Origin: Sutterella sp. UBA4713
GTDB taxonomy: Bacteria > Pseudomonadota > Gammaproteobacteria > Burkholderiales > Burkholderiaceae_F
DNA length: 9,008 bases
NCBI GenBank assembly: GCA_002404465.1
Contig: DHJT01000031.1
Location: 1 to 9,008, forward strand
Reading direction: 5' to 3'
Of this stretch, positions 1-6,983 are shown piece by piece. Under the pieces are notes generated by a model, which searched no databases, was not told where the DNA came from, and saw only the letters and a program-made list of their open reading frames with translations. Position 1 is the first letter of the stretch. Every line of letters begins with the position of its first letter. The position numbers and the translations under genes are program-made.

Positions 1-1334
1 AAGTCCGGCAGTTCCGATGCGGCGCTTTTGGAGGCAGAGTACACGGAAGCACCGGCTTCACTCACGAAGACTTTCGTTAAATTCAGTTCCGGGTGATCGG
101 CAATGAGGTCTCCGACGAGTTTGTCGGTCTCTCGGCTGGCTGTCCCGTTCCCGATGGCAACGAGAGATGCCTTGTATTTTTTTGCCAAGGTCGCAAGGGT
201 TTCAACGGAGGCCTGCCATTCGTTTCGCGGTTCGTGCGGAAAAATGGTGCCCGTTTCCAGGACGGCACCCGTTTCGGAAATCACGGCGACTTTAACGCCG
301 GTACGAATTCCGGGATCCAGTCCGATGACTGCCTTGTGTCCGGCAGGCGGAGCCAATAAAAGGTCTTTGAGATTTGTCCCGAATACTTCGATGGCTGCTT
401 CTTGCGAAGCATCGCGAAGGCGTGAGAAAAGGTCGCTTTCCAGTTGCCAGGCGCATTTCACGCGCCAGGTCCAACGTACGACGCTTTCAAGCCAGGTATC
501 GGCAGCCTGCCCGTTATTTTCAAGATGCAAGAACTGAGCAATCATCGTTTCGCAAGGATGGACGGGAAGCGTCTCCTCTTCGTCGCTCAATCGGACGGAG
601 AGTTTTAAAAATCCGGCATCACGACCGCGAAACATCGCCAAGGCTCGGTGAGAAGGGACGTTGCGAAGCGGCTCGGCAAAGGAAAAATAGTCTTTAAATG
701 TGGCAGCCTCCGTGGCTTTTTTCTTTTCCGGGATAACGGCGCTGACCATGTTGGCCTTGTTCCAGAGGAATTCGCGGAGCGATTCGAGCATATCGGCGTT
801 TTCCGCAAAGCGCTCGGCCAGAATGTCTCGCGCGCCTTCCAACGCCGTTTTAGGCGAATCAATGCCCTTGTCTGCACTGACAAACCGCGCTGCCTCTGTC
901 TCCGGCACAAGGGACCTGTCCTTTAGCAGAGCATCGGCAAGCGGCTCAAGACCGGCTTCCTTGGCCGTTTGAGCGCGAGAACGCCGTTTGGGTTTGAAAG
1001 GAAGATACAAATCTTCAAGGCGCTGTTTTGTATCGGCTTCATGAATCGCTTGAGCAATCTTATCGGTGAGTTTTCCCTGTGACTGAATCGATTCGAGAAT
1101 GGTGCCGCGCCGCTCCTCAAGCCCGCGGCGGTACTCAAGTTCCGACTCCAATTCGCGCAATTGAGCGTCATCAAGCCCCCCGGTCGCTTCTTTTCGATAA
1201 CGGGCAATAAAGGGAACCGTATCGCCTGCGTCCAGTAGCTTTACGGCCGCTTGGACTTGTTCCGGTTTGGCATGAATGCCCGTTGCGATACGTGAAACGA
1301 TGCGCTGTTGCGCGGCTAAATCAAGTTGAGTCAT
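1..1334 (-). CDS. tex: Tex, RNA-binding transcriptional accessory protein (5' part, runs off left edge)
   Basis: This is the first 444 residues of Tex, a cytoplasmic nucleic-acid-binding protein linked to transcription and found in most bacteria (usually about 770-790 residues). The N-terminus has the typical Tex helical region, with VPFIARYRKEATGGLDD (residues 40-56) and RLEDLYLPFKPKRR (105-118), both hallmark motifs. A YqgF/RNase H-like domain begins near residue 333 with GLDPG (338-342), followed by GNGTASRETD (395-404) and the SEAGASVYSAS segment (425-435). The helix-hairpin-helix and C-terminal S1 RNA-binding domains would lie beyond the window. The reading frame is intact from ATG 1334 to the edge. 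I see no clear Shine-Dalgarno sequence before this ATG, but the N-terminus matches the family start. It is separated from the upstream larA by a terminator and is probably transcribed alone. Confidence 0.95.
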   Translation of the reverse strand, partial: MTQLDLAAQQRIVSRIATGIHAKPEQVQAAVKLLDAGDTVPFIARYRKEATGGLDDAQLRELESELEYRRGLEERRGTILESIQSQGKLTDKIAQAIHEADTKQRLEDLYLPFKPKRRSRAQTAKEAGLEPLADALLKDRSLVPETEAARFVSADKGIDSPKTALEGARDILAERFAENADMLESLREFLWNKANMVSAVIPEKKKATEAATFKDYFSFAEPLRNVPSHRALAMFRGRDAGFLKLSVRLSDEEETLPVHPCETMIAQFLHLENNGQAADTWLESVVRWTWRVKCAWQLESDLFSRLRDASQEAAIEVFGTNLKDLLLAPPAGHKAVIGLDPGIRTGVKVAVISETGAVLETGTIFPHEPRNEWQASVETLATLAKKYKASLVAIGNGTASRETDKLVGDLIADHPELNLTKVFVSEAGASVYSASKSAASELPD

Positions 1335-1348
1335 GAGTAAAAATAGCG

Positions 1349-1377
1349 GTTATAAAAATGCAAGCAAAGAGCAAATT
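1349..1377 (-). promoter_or_regulatory. possible tex promoter
   Basis: Read on the minus strand, TATAAC (1354 to 1349) is a 5/6 match to the sigma-70 -10 box. A weak -35 region rich in TTTGC lies 15-17 bases upstream. Transcription would start near 1342, leaving a leader of only about 8 bases before the ATG at 1334. The -35 match is poor, so this is tentative. Confidence 0.3.
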
Positions 1378-1453
1378 CTATTGGGCCCGGAGGTGGCGTT
1401 AAAACAGGCGAAATAAAAAAGCGATATGTCGTGCAGTGCAAATTTTGCTTTTG

Positions 1454-1487
1454 AGAAAATCGGGCGCCGCAGGAGATTCCTGCGGCG
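1454..1487 (-). terminator. rho-independent terminator of larA
   Basis: A perfect 10-bp inverted repeat (1465-1474 with 1478-1487, CGCCGCAGGA / TCCTGCGGCG) has a 3-base loop. It sits 25-50 bases past the larA stop. On the minus strand the stem is followed by CCCGATTTTC, a modest T-tract. The stem is strong and the T-run short, so termination on the larA side is likely but perhaps incomplete. The plus side has no T-tract and no gene ending here. Confidence 0.65.
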
Positions 1488-1512
1488 ATTCGTTACAGTA
1501 AGTACTTTCGGG

Positions 1513-2790
1513 CTAGCCCACACGCGGGACAGTCAAGCTACCCTCGGGCATTAAAATTGTCTTGGGGTGATCTCCGACATAGGTCTTGGCAATGGCATAG
1601 GCCTCTTCAAAAGAATCAACGGCCGCAGTAAAGAGCATGTCTTTGGCAAGCGCCTTGTCCAAGCGTGTCACAAGGATATAGCGAGCTTTCGATAAGGGGC
1701 GTGTAATGGCAAAGGCCTTGTTGGCGCCGATGCGGAAATTGTGTTCGAGCTCACACTTAATGGCCTCCGGTGTCTTTAACCGACGGAATGTTTCTTCCAA
1801 GACTTTTGATCCAGAACCTTCCTCGCAGTCGGCAAAGAGGATGACAACGCCGCCTTTTTTAACGGCACACATGGCGTTGTCCATGGTCTTTTGCATCTGG
1901 TAGACGTTAATGTCTTTCGGATAGCCGCCGCAACTGGCAATCACAAGCTCGGCCTCTTCGGGAATGACGCAACCGTAAACTTCATCGACAAAGCGACAGG
2001 CGGCCTTGTGAGCGGCAATGTAGTCACCGGCGAACATCTTCAGAAACTGATGCTTGGCATTGAGGATGGCATTAAAAAGGAAAAGAGACCGTCCCTTGGC
2101 AAAAAGCGCGACGCCTTCCATCTGGTCTTCGTAAACAGGATTCCCGATTGTTTTCCCAAGTCCCGCGTGCTTATCGAGCATAAAGCTGTGATTGACACGA
2201 ATGGTTTCCATCGCAGCACATCCGGGCAAAATGGCCTTGCGCCCGCCGCCGTAGCCGGAAAAATAGTGATGCACGATCGTGCCCGTTAGGATGACGTGAT
2301 CAACATTACAAATATGCTTATTAATCCAGACAGGTGTGCCGCGCGATGTCTTTCCGAAGTATTCAAAATCATCTTGCTTCGTGCACGTTGAGTTGTACAT
2401 CTTGATGCGTGAAGCGACATCTGAACCGACGGCTTCGACCATTTCTTCGTGCGTCATGTCACGGTGCGAGCCTAAAGAAAAGACAATTTTCATGTCTTCA
2501 TCTTTGATGCCGAGCCGATTCATTTCACCGACTAAAACCGGCATGAAGGCATGGCTGTTGGCAACGCGCGTCGGATCATTGCAAATGAAGGCAACGGTTT
2601 GTCCGGGTTTAATCATGTCATCCAAAGAGCCGCATCCGATCGGATGCCGTACAGCATCCAAAACACAGGCTTTAACATCGGTCATTACGGGAAACTCTTC
2701 GGTTCGCACGGTGGCAATGACCTGAGAGTCATCCAATGAGAACGTTTTTCGGCCACGTCCGTAGGCAAAGTCATATTGTTTCAAAGACAT
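1513..2790 (-). CDS. larA: LarA-family nickel-dependent lactate / 2-hydroxyacid racemase
   Basis: A 425-residue protein of the LarA (DUF2088) family. These enzymes interconvert the stereoisomers of lactate or related 2-hydroxy acids using a nickel-pincer nucleotide bound covalently to a lysine. Residues that line up with those characterised in the Lactobacillus plantarum enzyme are all visible: NDPTR (71-75), GSH with His109, His175 in HHYFSGYGGGRK, the cofactor lysine Lys185 in GGRKAILPG, and His201 in VNHS. The ORF could extend 9 codons upstream to 2817, but the ATG at 2790 is preferred. It has GGAG (2800 to 2797) six bases upstream and gives the usual MSLKQYDFAYGRG start. The aroD stop is 63 bases upstream, and a terminator follows. 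The cofactor-building genes larB, larC and larE are not in the window. Family membership is secure. The substrate is not, because LarA homologues are known to act on several hydroxy acids besides lactate. Confidence 0.9.
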   Translation of the reverse strand: MSLKQYDFAYGRGRKTFSLDDSQVIATVRTEEFPVMTDVKACVLDAVRHPIGCGSLDDMIKPGQTVAFICNDPTRVANSHAFMPVLVGEMNRLGIKDEDMKIVFSLGSHRDMTHEEMVEAVGSDVASRIKMYNSTCTKQDDFEYFGKTSRGTPVWINKHICNVDHVILTGTIVHHYFSGYGGGRKAILPGCAAMETIRVNHSFMLDKHAGLGKTIGNPVYEDQMEGVALFAKGRSLFLFNAILNAKHQFLKMFAGDYIAAHKAACRFVDEVYGCVIPEEAELVIASCGGYPKDINVYQMQKTMDNAMCAVKKGGVVILFADCEEGSGSKVLEETFRRLKTPEAIKCELEHNFRIGANKAFAITRPLSKARYILVTRLDKALAKDMLFTAAVDSFEEAYAIAKTYVGDHPKTILMPEGSLTVPRVG

Positions 2791-2796
2791 AGGGTA

Positions 2797-2800
2797 CTCC
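2797..2800 (-). promoter_or_regulatory. larA ribosome binding site
   Basis: GGAG on the minus strand, six bases before ATG 2790. It decides this start over the in-frame ATG at 2817, which has no comparable site. Confidence 0.7.
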
Positions 2801-2820
2801 GTCAAAAAGAAGCACATTTC

Positions 2821-2826
2821 ATTATA
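2821..2826 (-). promoter_or_regulatory. possible larA promoter (-10 hexamer)
   Basis: A perfect TATAAT on the minus strand lies in the aroD-larA gap. It would start a transcript near 2814, about 24 bases before the larA ATG and upstream of its ribosome binding site. No good -35 box is seen at 16-18 bases, nor an extended -10 TG, so it may need an activator. It suggests larA can be expressed apart from aroD. Confidence 0.35.
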
Positions 2827-2853
2827 AGCGTGGCCGAAGGTGTGCGCTATCGG

Positions 2854-3591
2854 TCATTGGGCGAGGGAAAGAAAGCGGTTGGTTTCTTCCAACCCTAACT
2901 GGCCCGGAGCGGATATATTGCCGAATCCGGCAAACGTGGCACATGACCCGAACTGACCTCCGGCGACACGTGTGAGTGTCCCGAGCTTGCCCATGGCAAT
3001 AGCAATCATCGGAGAGTTAAGAGTTTTTCGGGCCGCAAGAAGAGTTTTCAGAAGACGCAGAACGTCAGACGCGGTTTTCGGCATTACGGCAATTTTCAGG
3101 ACATCCGCCTGGGCTTGTTCCATACGCGTGAGTTTTTTAAGGAGTGCTCTTTCGGAAGGTGTCTTTGTGAAGTCGTGAAAGCTCGCGATGACGGGAATGT
3201 TTTTCGCGTGTGCGGCACTCACAAGATCGGCAATGTCGCCGCGCCCGAATTCCACGTCAACGGCATCGGGTGAAATTTCCGACAGAATGCCAGCAAGAAG
3301 CTGTTTGTAACTTTGCCGGAGTAGGTTAGCTTTTCCTCCTTCGCGGCAAGTTCGCACCGTGAGCAACAGAGGTTTACTTGTGGATTGACGCAACCGGGCA
3401 AAGCACCTTTTTAAAGCGGGAACGGCCAGATTGCCGAAAGAGTCAACACGCCACTCAAGGATGTCGACGACCTCTTTGTCAAGTTTGCGGGCCTTTTCGC
3501 ACAGCGTTTTTGCGGTCGAACCCTCAAGGCTGACAAGTGTTTTTACCGGTTTTCCCCCGAGGCAAATGCCTCCGATGTTGACTGTTCGCAT
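2854..3591 (-). CDS. aroD: type I 3-dehydroquinate dehydratase
   Basis: A 245-residue class I (Schiff-base) dehydroquinase that converts 3-dehydroquinate to 3-dehydroshikimate, in the shikimate pathway or in quinate breakdown. Family residues are all visible: Glu46 and Arg48 in DILEWRVD, catalytic His139 (SFHDF), Schiff-base Lys166 (DVLKIAVMP), Arg208 (GTLTRVAGG) and Gln231 (SAPGQLG). Starting at 3591 puts Glu46 and Arg48 at exactly the E. coli AroD numbering, and the protein begins MRTVNIGG like E. coli MKTV. It also has AAGG eight bases upstream. An in-frame ATG 10 codons earlier (3621) has no ribosome site and overlaps a possible -10 box, so I do not favour it. It is upstream of larA on the same strand and diverges from hslR. 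The type I fold contrasts with the type II AroQ that I recall as common in betaproteobacteria, so a catabolic or accessory role is possible. Confidence 0.92.
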   Translation of the reverse strand: MRTVNIGGICLGGKPVKTLVSLEGSTAKTLCEKARKLDKEVVDILEWRVDSFGNLAVPALKRCFARLRQSTSKPLLLTVRTCREGGKANLLRQSYKQLLAGILSEISPDAVDVEFGRGDIADLVSAAHAKNIPVIASFHDFTKTPSERALLKKLTRMEQAQADVLKIAVMPKTASDVLRLLKTLLAARKTLNSPMIAIAMGKLGTLTRVAGGQFGSCATFAGFGNISAPGQLGLEETNRFLSLAQ

Positions 3592-3619
3592 AAATATAGC
3601 CTTTGAATGAAGTTCGTTC

Positions 3620-3625
3620 ATAATA
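3620..3625 (-). promoter_or_regulatory. possible aroD promoter (-10 hexamer)
   Basis: TATTAT on the minus strand (5/6 to consensus) in the aroD-hslR divergent gap. It would start transcription near 3612, about 20 bases before the preferred aroD ATG at 3591. The -35 region is weak. If real, the alternative ATG at 3621 would not be in the transcript. Confidence 0.25.
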
Positions 3626-3658
3626 TCGCAACTGCAGTGAGTTCAGGAAAAAAAAGGG

Positions 3659-4060
3659 ATGCTGGCGGAACAAGACGGAGAGCGAATTGATAAGTGGCTG
3701 TGGGCGGCACGTTTTTTTAAGACGCGTGCGCTAGCAAAAGATGCCGTTGAGCTCGGACGTGTGCGGATTGCGGGTGAACGAATGAAACCGTCTCGGGAGG
3801 TTCGCTCCGGTGACATGTTGCAAATCGAACGGGCAGGCGAAAGGTTCGAGGTCGTTGTTGTCGGAATCTGTGACTTGAGGGGGTCGGCGCCCCAGGCGCG
3901 AATGCTTTACGAAGAAACGATTGAGTCCGTGCAAAGACGAGAAAGACTTTCTCAGCTACGTCGCTTTGCGGAGGAACCGGCCGATGCCATTCGCAAAGGG
4001 CGTCCGACAAAACGTGATGCCCGGAAAATCCGGGCGTTTAAGTACAAACAAAATGTATGA
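3659..4060 (+). CDS. hslR: Hsp15 / HslR, S4-domain ribosome-associated heat shock protein
   Basis: A 133-residue protein, the same length as E. coli Hsp15. In E. coli this protein binds free 50S subunits that still carry a nascent chain and helps recycle them after heat shock. An S4 RNA-binding domain spans about residues 8-68, opening with ERIDKWLWAARFFKTRALA, the diagnostic Hsp15 start, and including GRVRIAGERMKPSREVRSGD. The C-terminal tail is rich in Arg and Lys (GRPTKRDARKIRAFK, 114-128), as in the family. The start follows an A-rich stretch with AGGA about ten bases upstream. It is divergent from aroD and converges on the Gfo/Idh gene, with 54 bp between the stop codons. It forms a single-gene unit in this window. 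Confidence 0.92.
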   Translation: MLAEQDGERIDKWLWAARFFKTRALAKDAVELGRVRIAGERMKPSREVRSGDMLQIERAGERFEVVVVGICDLRGSAPQARMLYEETIESVQRRERLSQLRRFAEEPADAIRKGRPTKRDARKIRAFKYKQNV

Positions 4061-4114
4061 GATTGCGGAACGTTGCCGACAAGATGGCGAAAGTTACAAG
4101 GAAATGACGAAAAA

Positions 4115-5182
4115 TCAGTCAAACTCTCCGGTCATGTCCGTGCTGGCAAAGTTTGCAAGCGGCAACTGGACCGGCAGACGTGTCTTCTGACTCTTGTAGA
4201 TGGCAAGAACAAGTTCGAGAGCGCGTCGTCCGCAGTAGCCGTCGACATACGGTTTACGGTCCTTTTCAATCGCTTCTTTCATGTCCGCAAAGAGGCGAAG
4301 GTGCCCGTTGCCGTACACGTTGGTCGTCGACTCTTTGAGCATGCGGATTTTTTTGTCTTCCGGATATTCTTCGTCAAATTGCCAAATAGCAATTTCGTTG
4401 GTGGATTCGCCGGCGATTTTGACCGTGCCTTTTTCTCCGAAAAGGCAGAGCGACTCCTCCAGGTTCTTCGGAAAAACGTTGGTTGTCCCTTCAATGGTGG
4501 CAATTGCTCCGGTTTTAAAAGAAACAACGGCAAGGCCCACATCTTCTGCCTCGATATAAGGGTGGAAGCGTCGACGCGTTGCACCGTAAACGCAATCGAT
4601 TTCGTCTCCCATCATCCAACGCAGTAGATCAATACCGTGAATGCACTGGTTCATCAGAGCGCCTCCGTCGCGAGCCCATGTGCCGCGCCAGGAGGCTTGG
4701 GCGTAATAGTCGTGACTTCTGTGCCAGAGAATCTGTACGCTCCCGTGCGAAAGCTTGCCGAAGCGTCCTTGTTCTAGAGCATGTCGCGTGGCTTGTACGG
4801 CATCGTTGTACCGGTTTTGCTGACAAACACAAATTTTGACACCTTTTGCTTCGGCTTTTTCCAGCATAGCATCGGCATCGGGTAAGCTCATTGCCATAGG
4901 CTTTTCGACAATCAGATGCACGCCGAAATCCAATACGGCCAGAGCGATTTTCGCTCGGATACCGCTATCGACGGCAAGGCTGACGACGTCAATTTTGTTT
5001 TCTTTGAGCATCTGCTTGAAGTCGGTGTAGGTCTTGGCTTGATTGAGCTTAAATTCATACCGAATGGCATCCATAGCTCTTTGGCTTAGATCACACAGCG
5101 CAACGACCTTCATTCCGTTTCGAATCGCGGCATTAACATGGTTAGCGGCGATTCGGCCACAGCCGATAATGGCAAAATTCAT
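4115..5182 (-). CDS. Gfo/Idh/MocA family NAD(P)-dependent oxidoreductase (WlbA/WbpB-like)
   Basis: A 355-residue cytoplasmic dehydrogenase. The N-terminal Rossmann fold has IIGCGRIA (5-12) for the dinucleotide, and the family EKP motif is at 93-95 (Lys94). The C-terminal half has NRYNDAVQATRHALEQGRFG (123-142) and WRGTWARDGGALMNQCIHGID (165-185), with His182 and Asp185 in the usual catalytic positions. These stretches resemble, from memory, the WlbA/WbpB group that oxidises UDP-N-acetylglucosaminuronate at C3, more than inositol or glucose-fructose enzymes. No nucleotide-sugar or glycan genes are in the window, so the substrate stays open. The start has a good GAGG (5191 to 5188) five bases upstream. 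It lies 45 bp after the PdxA-like gene on the same strand, likely one operon, so a role with a small sugar acid is the alternative. Confidence 0.85.
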   Translation of the reverse strand: MNFAIIGCGRIAANHVNAAIRNGMKVVALCDLSQRAMDAIRYEFKLNQAKTYTDFKQMLKENKIDVVSLAVDSGIRAKIALAVLDFGVHLIVEKPMAMSLPDADAMLEKAEAKGVKICVCQQNRYNDAVQATRHALEQGRFGKLSHGSVQILWHRSHDYYAQASWRGTWARDGGALMNQCIHGIDLLRWMMGDEIDCVYGATRRRFHPYIEAEDVGLAVVSFKTGAIATIEGTTNVFPKNLEESLCLFGEKGTVKIAGESTNEIAIWQFDEEYPEDKKIRMLKESTTNVYGNGHLRLFADMKEAIEKDRKPYVDGYCGRRALELVLAIYKSQKTRLPVQLPLANFASTDMTGEFD

Positions 5183-5227
5183 ACTGTCCTCAACTGCAAA
5201 ATAAAAAAGGTTCGACGATTGTAGATT

Positions 5228-6274
5228 TTAAGACGACATGTCCCGAACACGACAAACAAAATCGGAACAGGCTTTTTGGGACTCTTGAAATGTCGGCGCA
5301 TACAGGCAAGCAAGGCGAATGGCCTCAAGAAGGCTTGCCGGATTGGACTGCCCTTTTCCTGCAATGTCGTAAGCGGTGCCGTGATCGACGGATGTGCGCA
5401 AAAACGGAAGACCGAGCGTTACGGAAATCGTACGTTCGAAATCGACCATCTTCGTCGCAATATGTCCTTGGTCGTGGTAAAGCGAAATCACGGCGTCACA
5501 GGTGTTTTTCGCAAGAGCCATGTGAAAGACCGAATCGGCCGGGAAAGGCCCGCAGACATCGTATCCGGCCTGCTGAGCCGCAAGAACGGCCGGTGCGATT
5601 GCCGCGTGTTCTTCGGTACCGAAAAGCCCGTTGTCCGAACAATGGGGATTAAGACCCGCAACAAAAAGACGCGGCTTGGCAATTCCGAGTTGCTTTAATG
5701 CGTCATGACACCGAAAAATAAAGGGTAAAAGAGTTTCTTTTGTGACAGCGTCACAGGCCTTTCTTAGGGAAAGATGACGCGTTAAGAAAAAAACTCGGAG
5801 TGAACGGACTTGGAACATTGTCAGCGGGTTTTTAATGCCGGTAAGCTCGGCAAGAATTTCCGTATGACCGATGTAAGGAACATGTGCCATGTGCATGGCT
5901 TCCTTGTTAAGGCATGTTGTCGCTAAGGCATCGACTTTGCCGGCAAGGGCAAGCTTTGTGGCATAAGCGACGTATTCGTAAGCCGCTTTCCCGTTTACGG
6001 GACCGGGCTTGCCCGTCTCAAAGGTTGTCGGATCGGCGTTTGCTAGGTCAATGAAATTGAAAGCATTCTCCCGGATGTCGGAAAGCGAACCGCTTGTTTC
6101 TTGAATCGTAGGCGCTACGTGCATGGCTTGCGCCGCGCGCTTAAAAACGCGGCCGTCGCCGATTCCGAGGAGGCGAGCTGTTTTGTAAATGTCGGGATTT
6201 GCCGCAACGGCAGCAAGAATTTCCGGTCCGATTCCGGCCGGGTCCCCCATGGGGACGCAAATCAAAGGCTTCAT
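5228..6274 (-). CDS. PdxA-family 4-phospho-hydroxyacid dehydrogenase, PdxA2-like
   Basis: A 348-residue metal- and NAD-dependent dehydrogenase/decarboxylase. PdxA itself oxidises 4-phosphohydroxy-L-threonine in vitamin B6 synthesis. The PdxA2 branch acts on D-threonate (or erythronate) 4-phosphate in sugar-acid breakdown, giving dihydroxyacetone phosphate. Visible features are MGDPAGIGPE (9-18), IGHTE with His137, and three metal-ligand histidines matching E. coli PdxA: His167 (TRHLSLR), His211 (LNPHCSDNGLFG) and His267 (YHDQGH). TLGLPFLRTSVDHGTAYDIAG (286-306) is strongly conserved. The NGLFGTEE loop and YHDQGHIATK look closer to PdxA2 than to PdxA, whose loop is GGHMG. The kinase normally paired with PdxA2 (DUF1537) is not in the window. 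I see no clear Shine-Dalgarno before ATG 6274, but the start fits the family. It is likely co-transcribed with the oxidoreductase downstream. Family is certain; the branch is moderately sure. Confidence 0.88.
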   Translation of the reverse strand: MKPLICVPMGDPAGIGPEILAAVAANPDIYKTARLLGIGDGRVFKRAAQAMHVAPTIQETSGSLSDIRENAFNFIDLANADPTTFETGKPGPVNGKAAYEYVAYATKLALAGKVDALATTCLNKEAMHMAHVPYIGHTEILAELTGIKNPLTMFQVRSLRVFFLTRHLSLRKACDAVTKETLLPFIFRCHDALKQLGIAKPRLFVAGLNPHCSDNGLFGTEEHAAIAPAVLAAQQAGYDVCGPFPADSVFHMALAKNTCDAVISLYHDQGHIATKMVDFERTISVTLGLPFLRTSVDHGTAYDIAGKGQSNPASLLEAIRLACLYAPTFQESQKACSDFVCRVRDMSS

Positions 6275-6333
6275 AGCAATCTATAACAGCACTTACGAGG
6301 AGAACGGATGATACCGCTACAATAAACGGTCTC

Positions 6334-6338
6334 GGAGG
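6334..6338 (+). promoter_or_regulatory. ribosome binding site of the histidine phosphatase gene
   Basis: GGAGG six bases before ATG 6345, a near-ideal site that fixes the start. Confidence 0.75.
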
Positions 6339-6344
6339 CTCGGT

Positions 6345-6980
6345 ATGTCAAGTTCTGTGATTCATTTTCCGAAAGTCTTGTTTGTGCTACGCCACGGACA
6401 GACGGATTGGAACCGGCAAAAGCGGTTGCAGGGAAGAAAAGATATTCCGCTTAACGAAACAGGTAGAAAGCAGGCTTACGAAAACGGCCGAATTTTGCGA
6501 AGCCTTCTTGCTAGGGAAAATATCGTGCCCTCCGATGTCTGTATTAAAGCAAGCCCCTTGATTCGCGCCATGCAAACGGCTCAAATCGTTTGTCGCGAAG
6601 CTGGCCTTCTGGGAAAAATCCTTCCTGTAGACGGACTTAAGGAGCAAAGTTTTGGCCTTTTGGAAGGCATGACGCATGATCAAATTCGGGAAAAATATCC
6701 GCACTGCTGGTATATGCGGCTTCATGACCCGCTTGCTTATACGCCGCCCGAAGGCGAGCCCGGAAGTCTATTTCAGACTCGCATCAGTGCCGTGATTGAT
6801 GCTTGTTCGCAAACAACGCTTCTTGTGGGACATTACGGGTTGTTAAGGACATTAATTGCCCTCTGCCAAACACAAGGCATAAAAACGGATCTTAATTTTG
6901 AGACCTTAACCGGCAATCAAAATGTTGTTTACATGGTTCGAAACGGCGTTTTGACGCTAAACGGGAAAGACAAGTTGTAG
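6345..6980 (+). CDS. histidine phosphatase family protein (phosphoglycerate mutase-like)
   Basis: A 211-residue member of branch 1 of the histidine phosphatase superfamily, which includes cofactor-dependent phosphoglycerate mutase, alpha-ribazole phosphatase (CobC) and fructose-2,6-bisphosphatase. The phosphate pocket is visible: LRHGQTDWN (15-23) with nucleophile His17 and Arg16, Arg74 in SPLIRAMQTA, the acid Glu100 in LKEQSFGLLEG, and the second histidine His163 in GHYGLLRT. The protein is cytoplasmic, with no signal peptide or membrane segment. At about 211 residues it is shorter than dPGM (about 230-250) and fits phosphatases such as GpmB or CobC, but its substrate cannot be read from the sequence. 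It has its own strong ribosome site and diverges from the PdxA-like gene, with 70 bp between starts. It ends 3 bp from the mutY stop. Confidence 0.9.
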   Translation: MSSSVIHFPKVLFVLRHGQTDWNRQKRLQGRKDIPLNETGRKQAYENGRILRSLLARENIVPSDVCIKASPLIRAMQTAQIVCREAGLLGKILPVDGLKEQSFGLLEGMTHDQIREKYPHCWYMRLHDPLAYTPPEGEPGSLFQTRISAVIDACSQTTLLVGHYGLLRTLIALCQTQGIKTDLNFETLTGNQNVVYMVRNGVLTLNGKDKL

Positions 6981-6983
6981 GAG

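Noticed and set aside
103..537. 144-codon plus-strand open frame opposite tex
   Set aside because: Fully antisense to the intact Tex frame, with composition typical of a shadow frame and no family resemblance.
3880..3894. GGGG...CCCC hairpin inside hslR
   Set aside because: A short GC-rich stem within a conserved coding region, explained by codon content.
4019..4035. GCCCGG-AAAAT-CCGGGC hairpin near the end of hslR, followed by GTTT
   Set aside because: It is inside the coding sequence, 25 bases before the stop, has no real T-tract, and would be covered by ribosomes. It is not a convincing terminator.
4073..4627. 184-codon plus-strand open frame opposite the Gfo/Idh gene
   Set aside because: It lies antisense to a well-conserved gene for nearly all its length, shows no recognisable domain, and is a reading-frame shadow.
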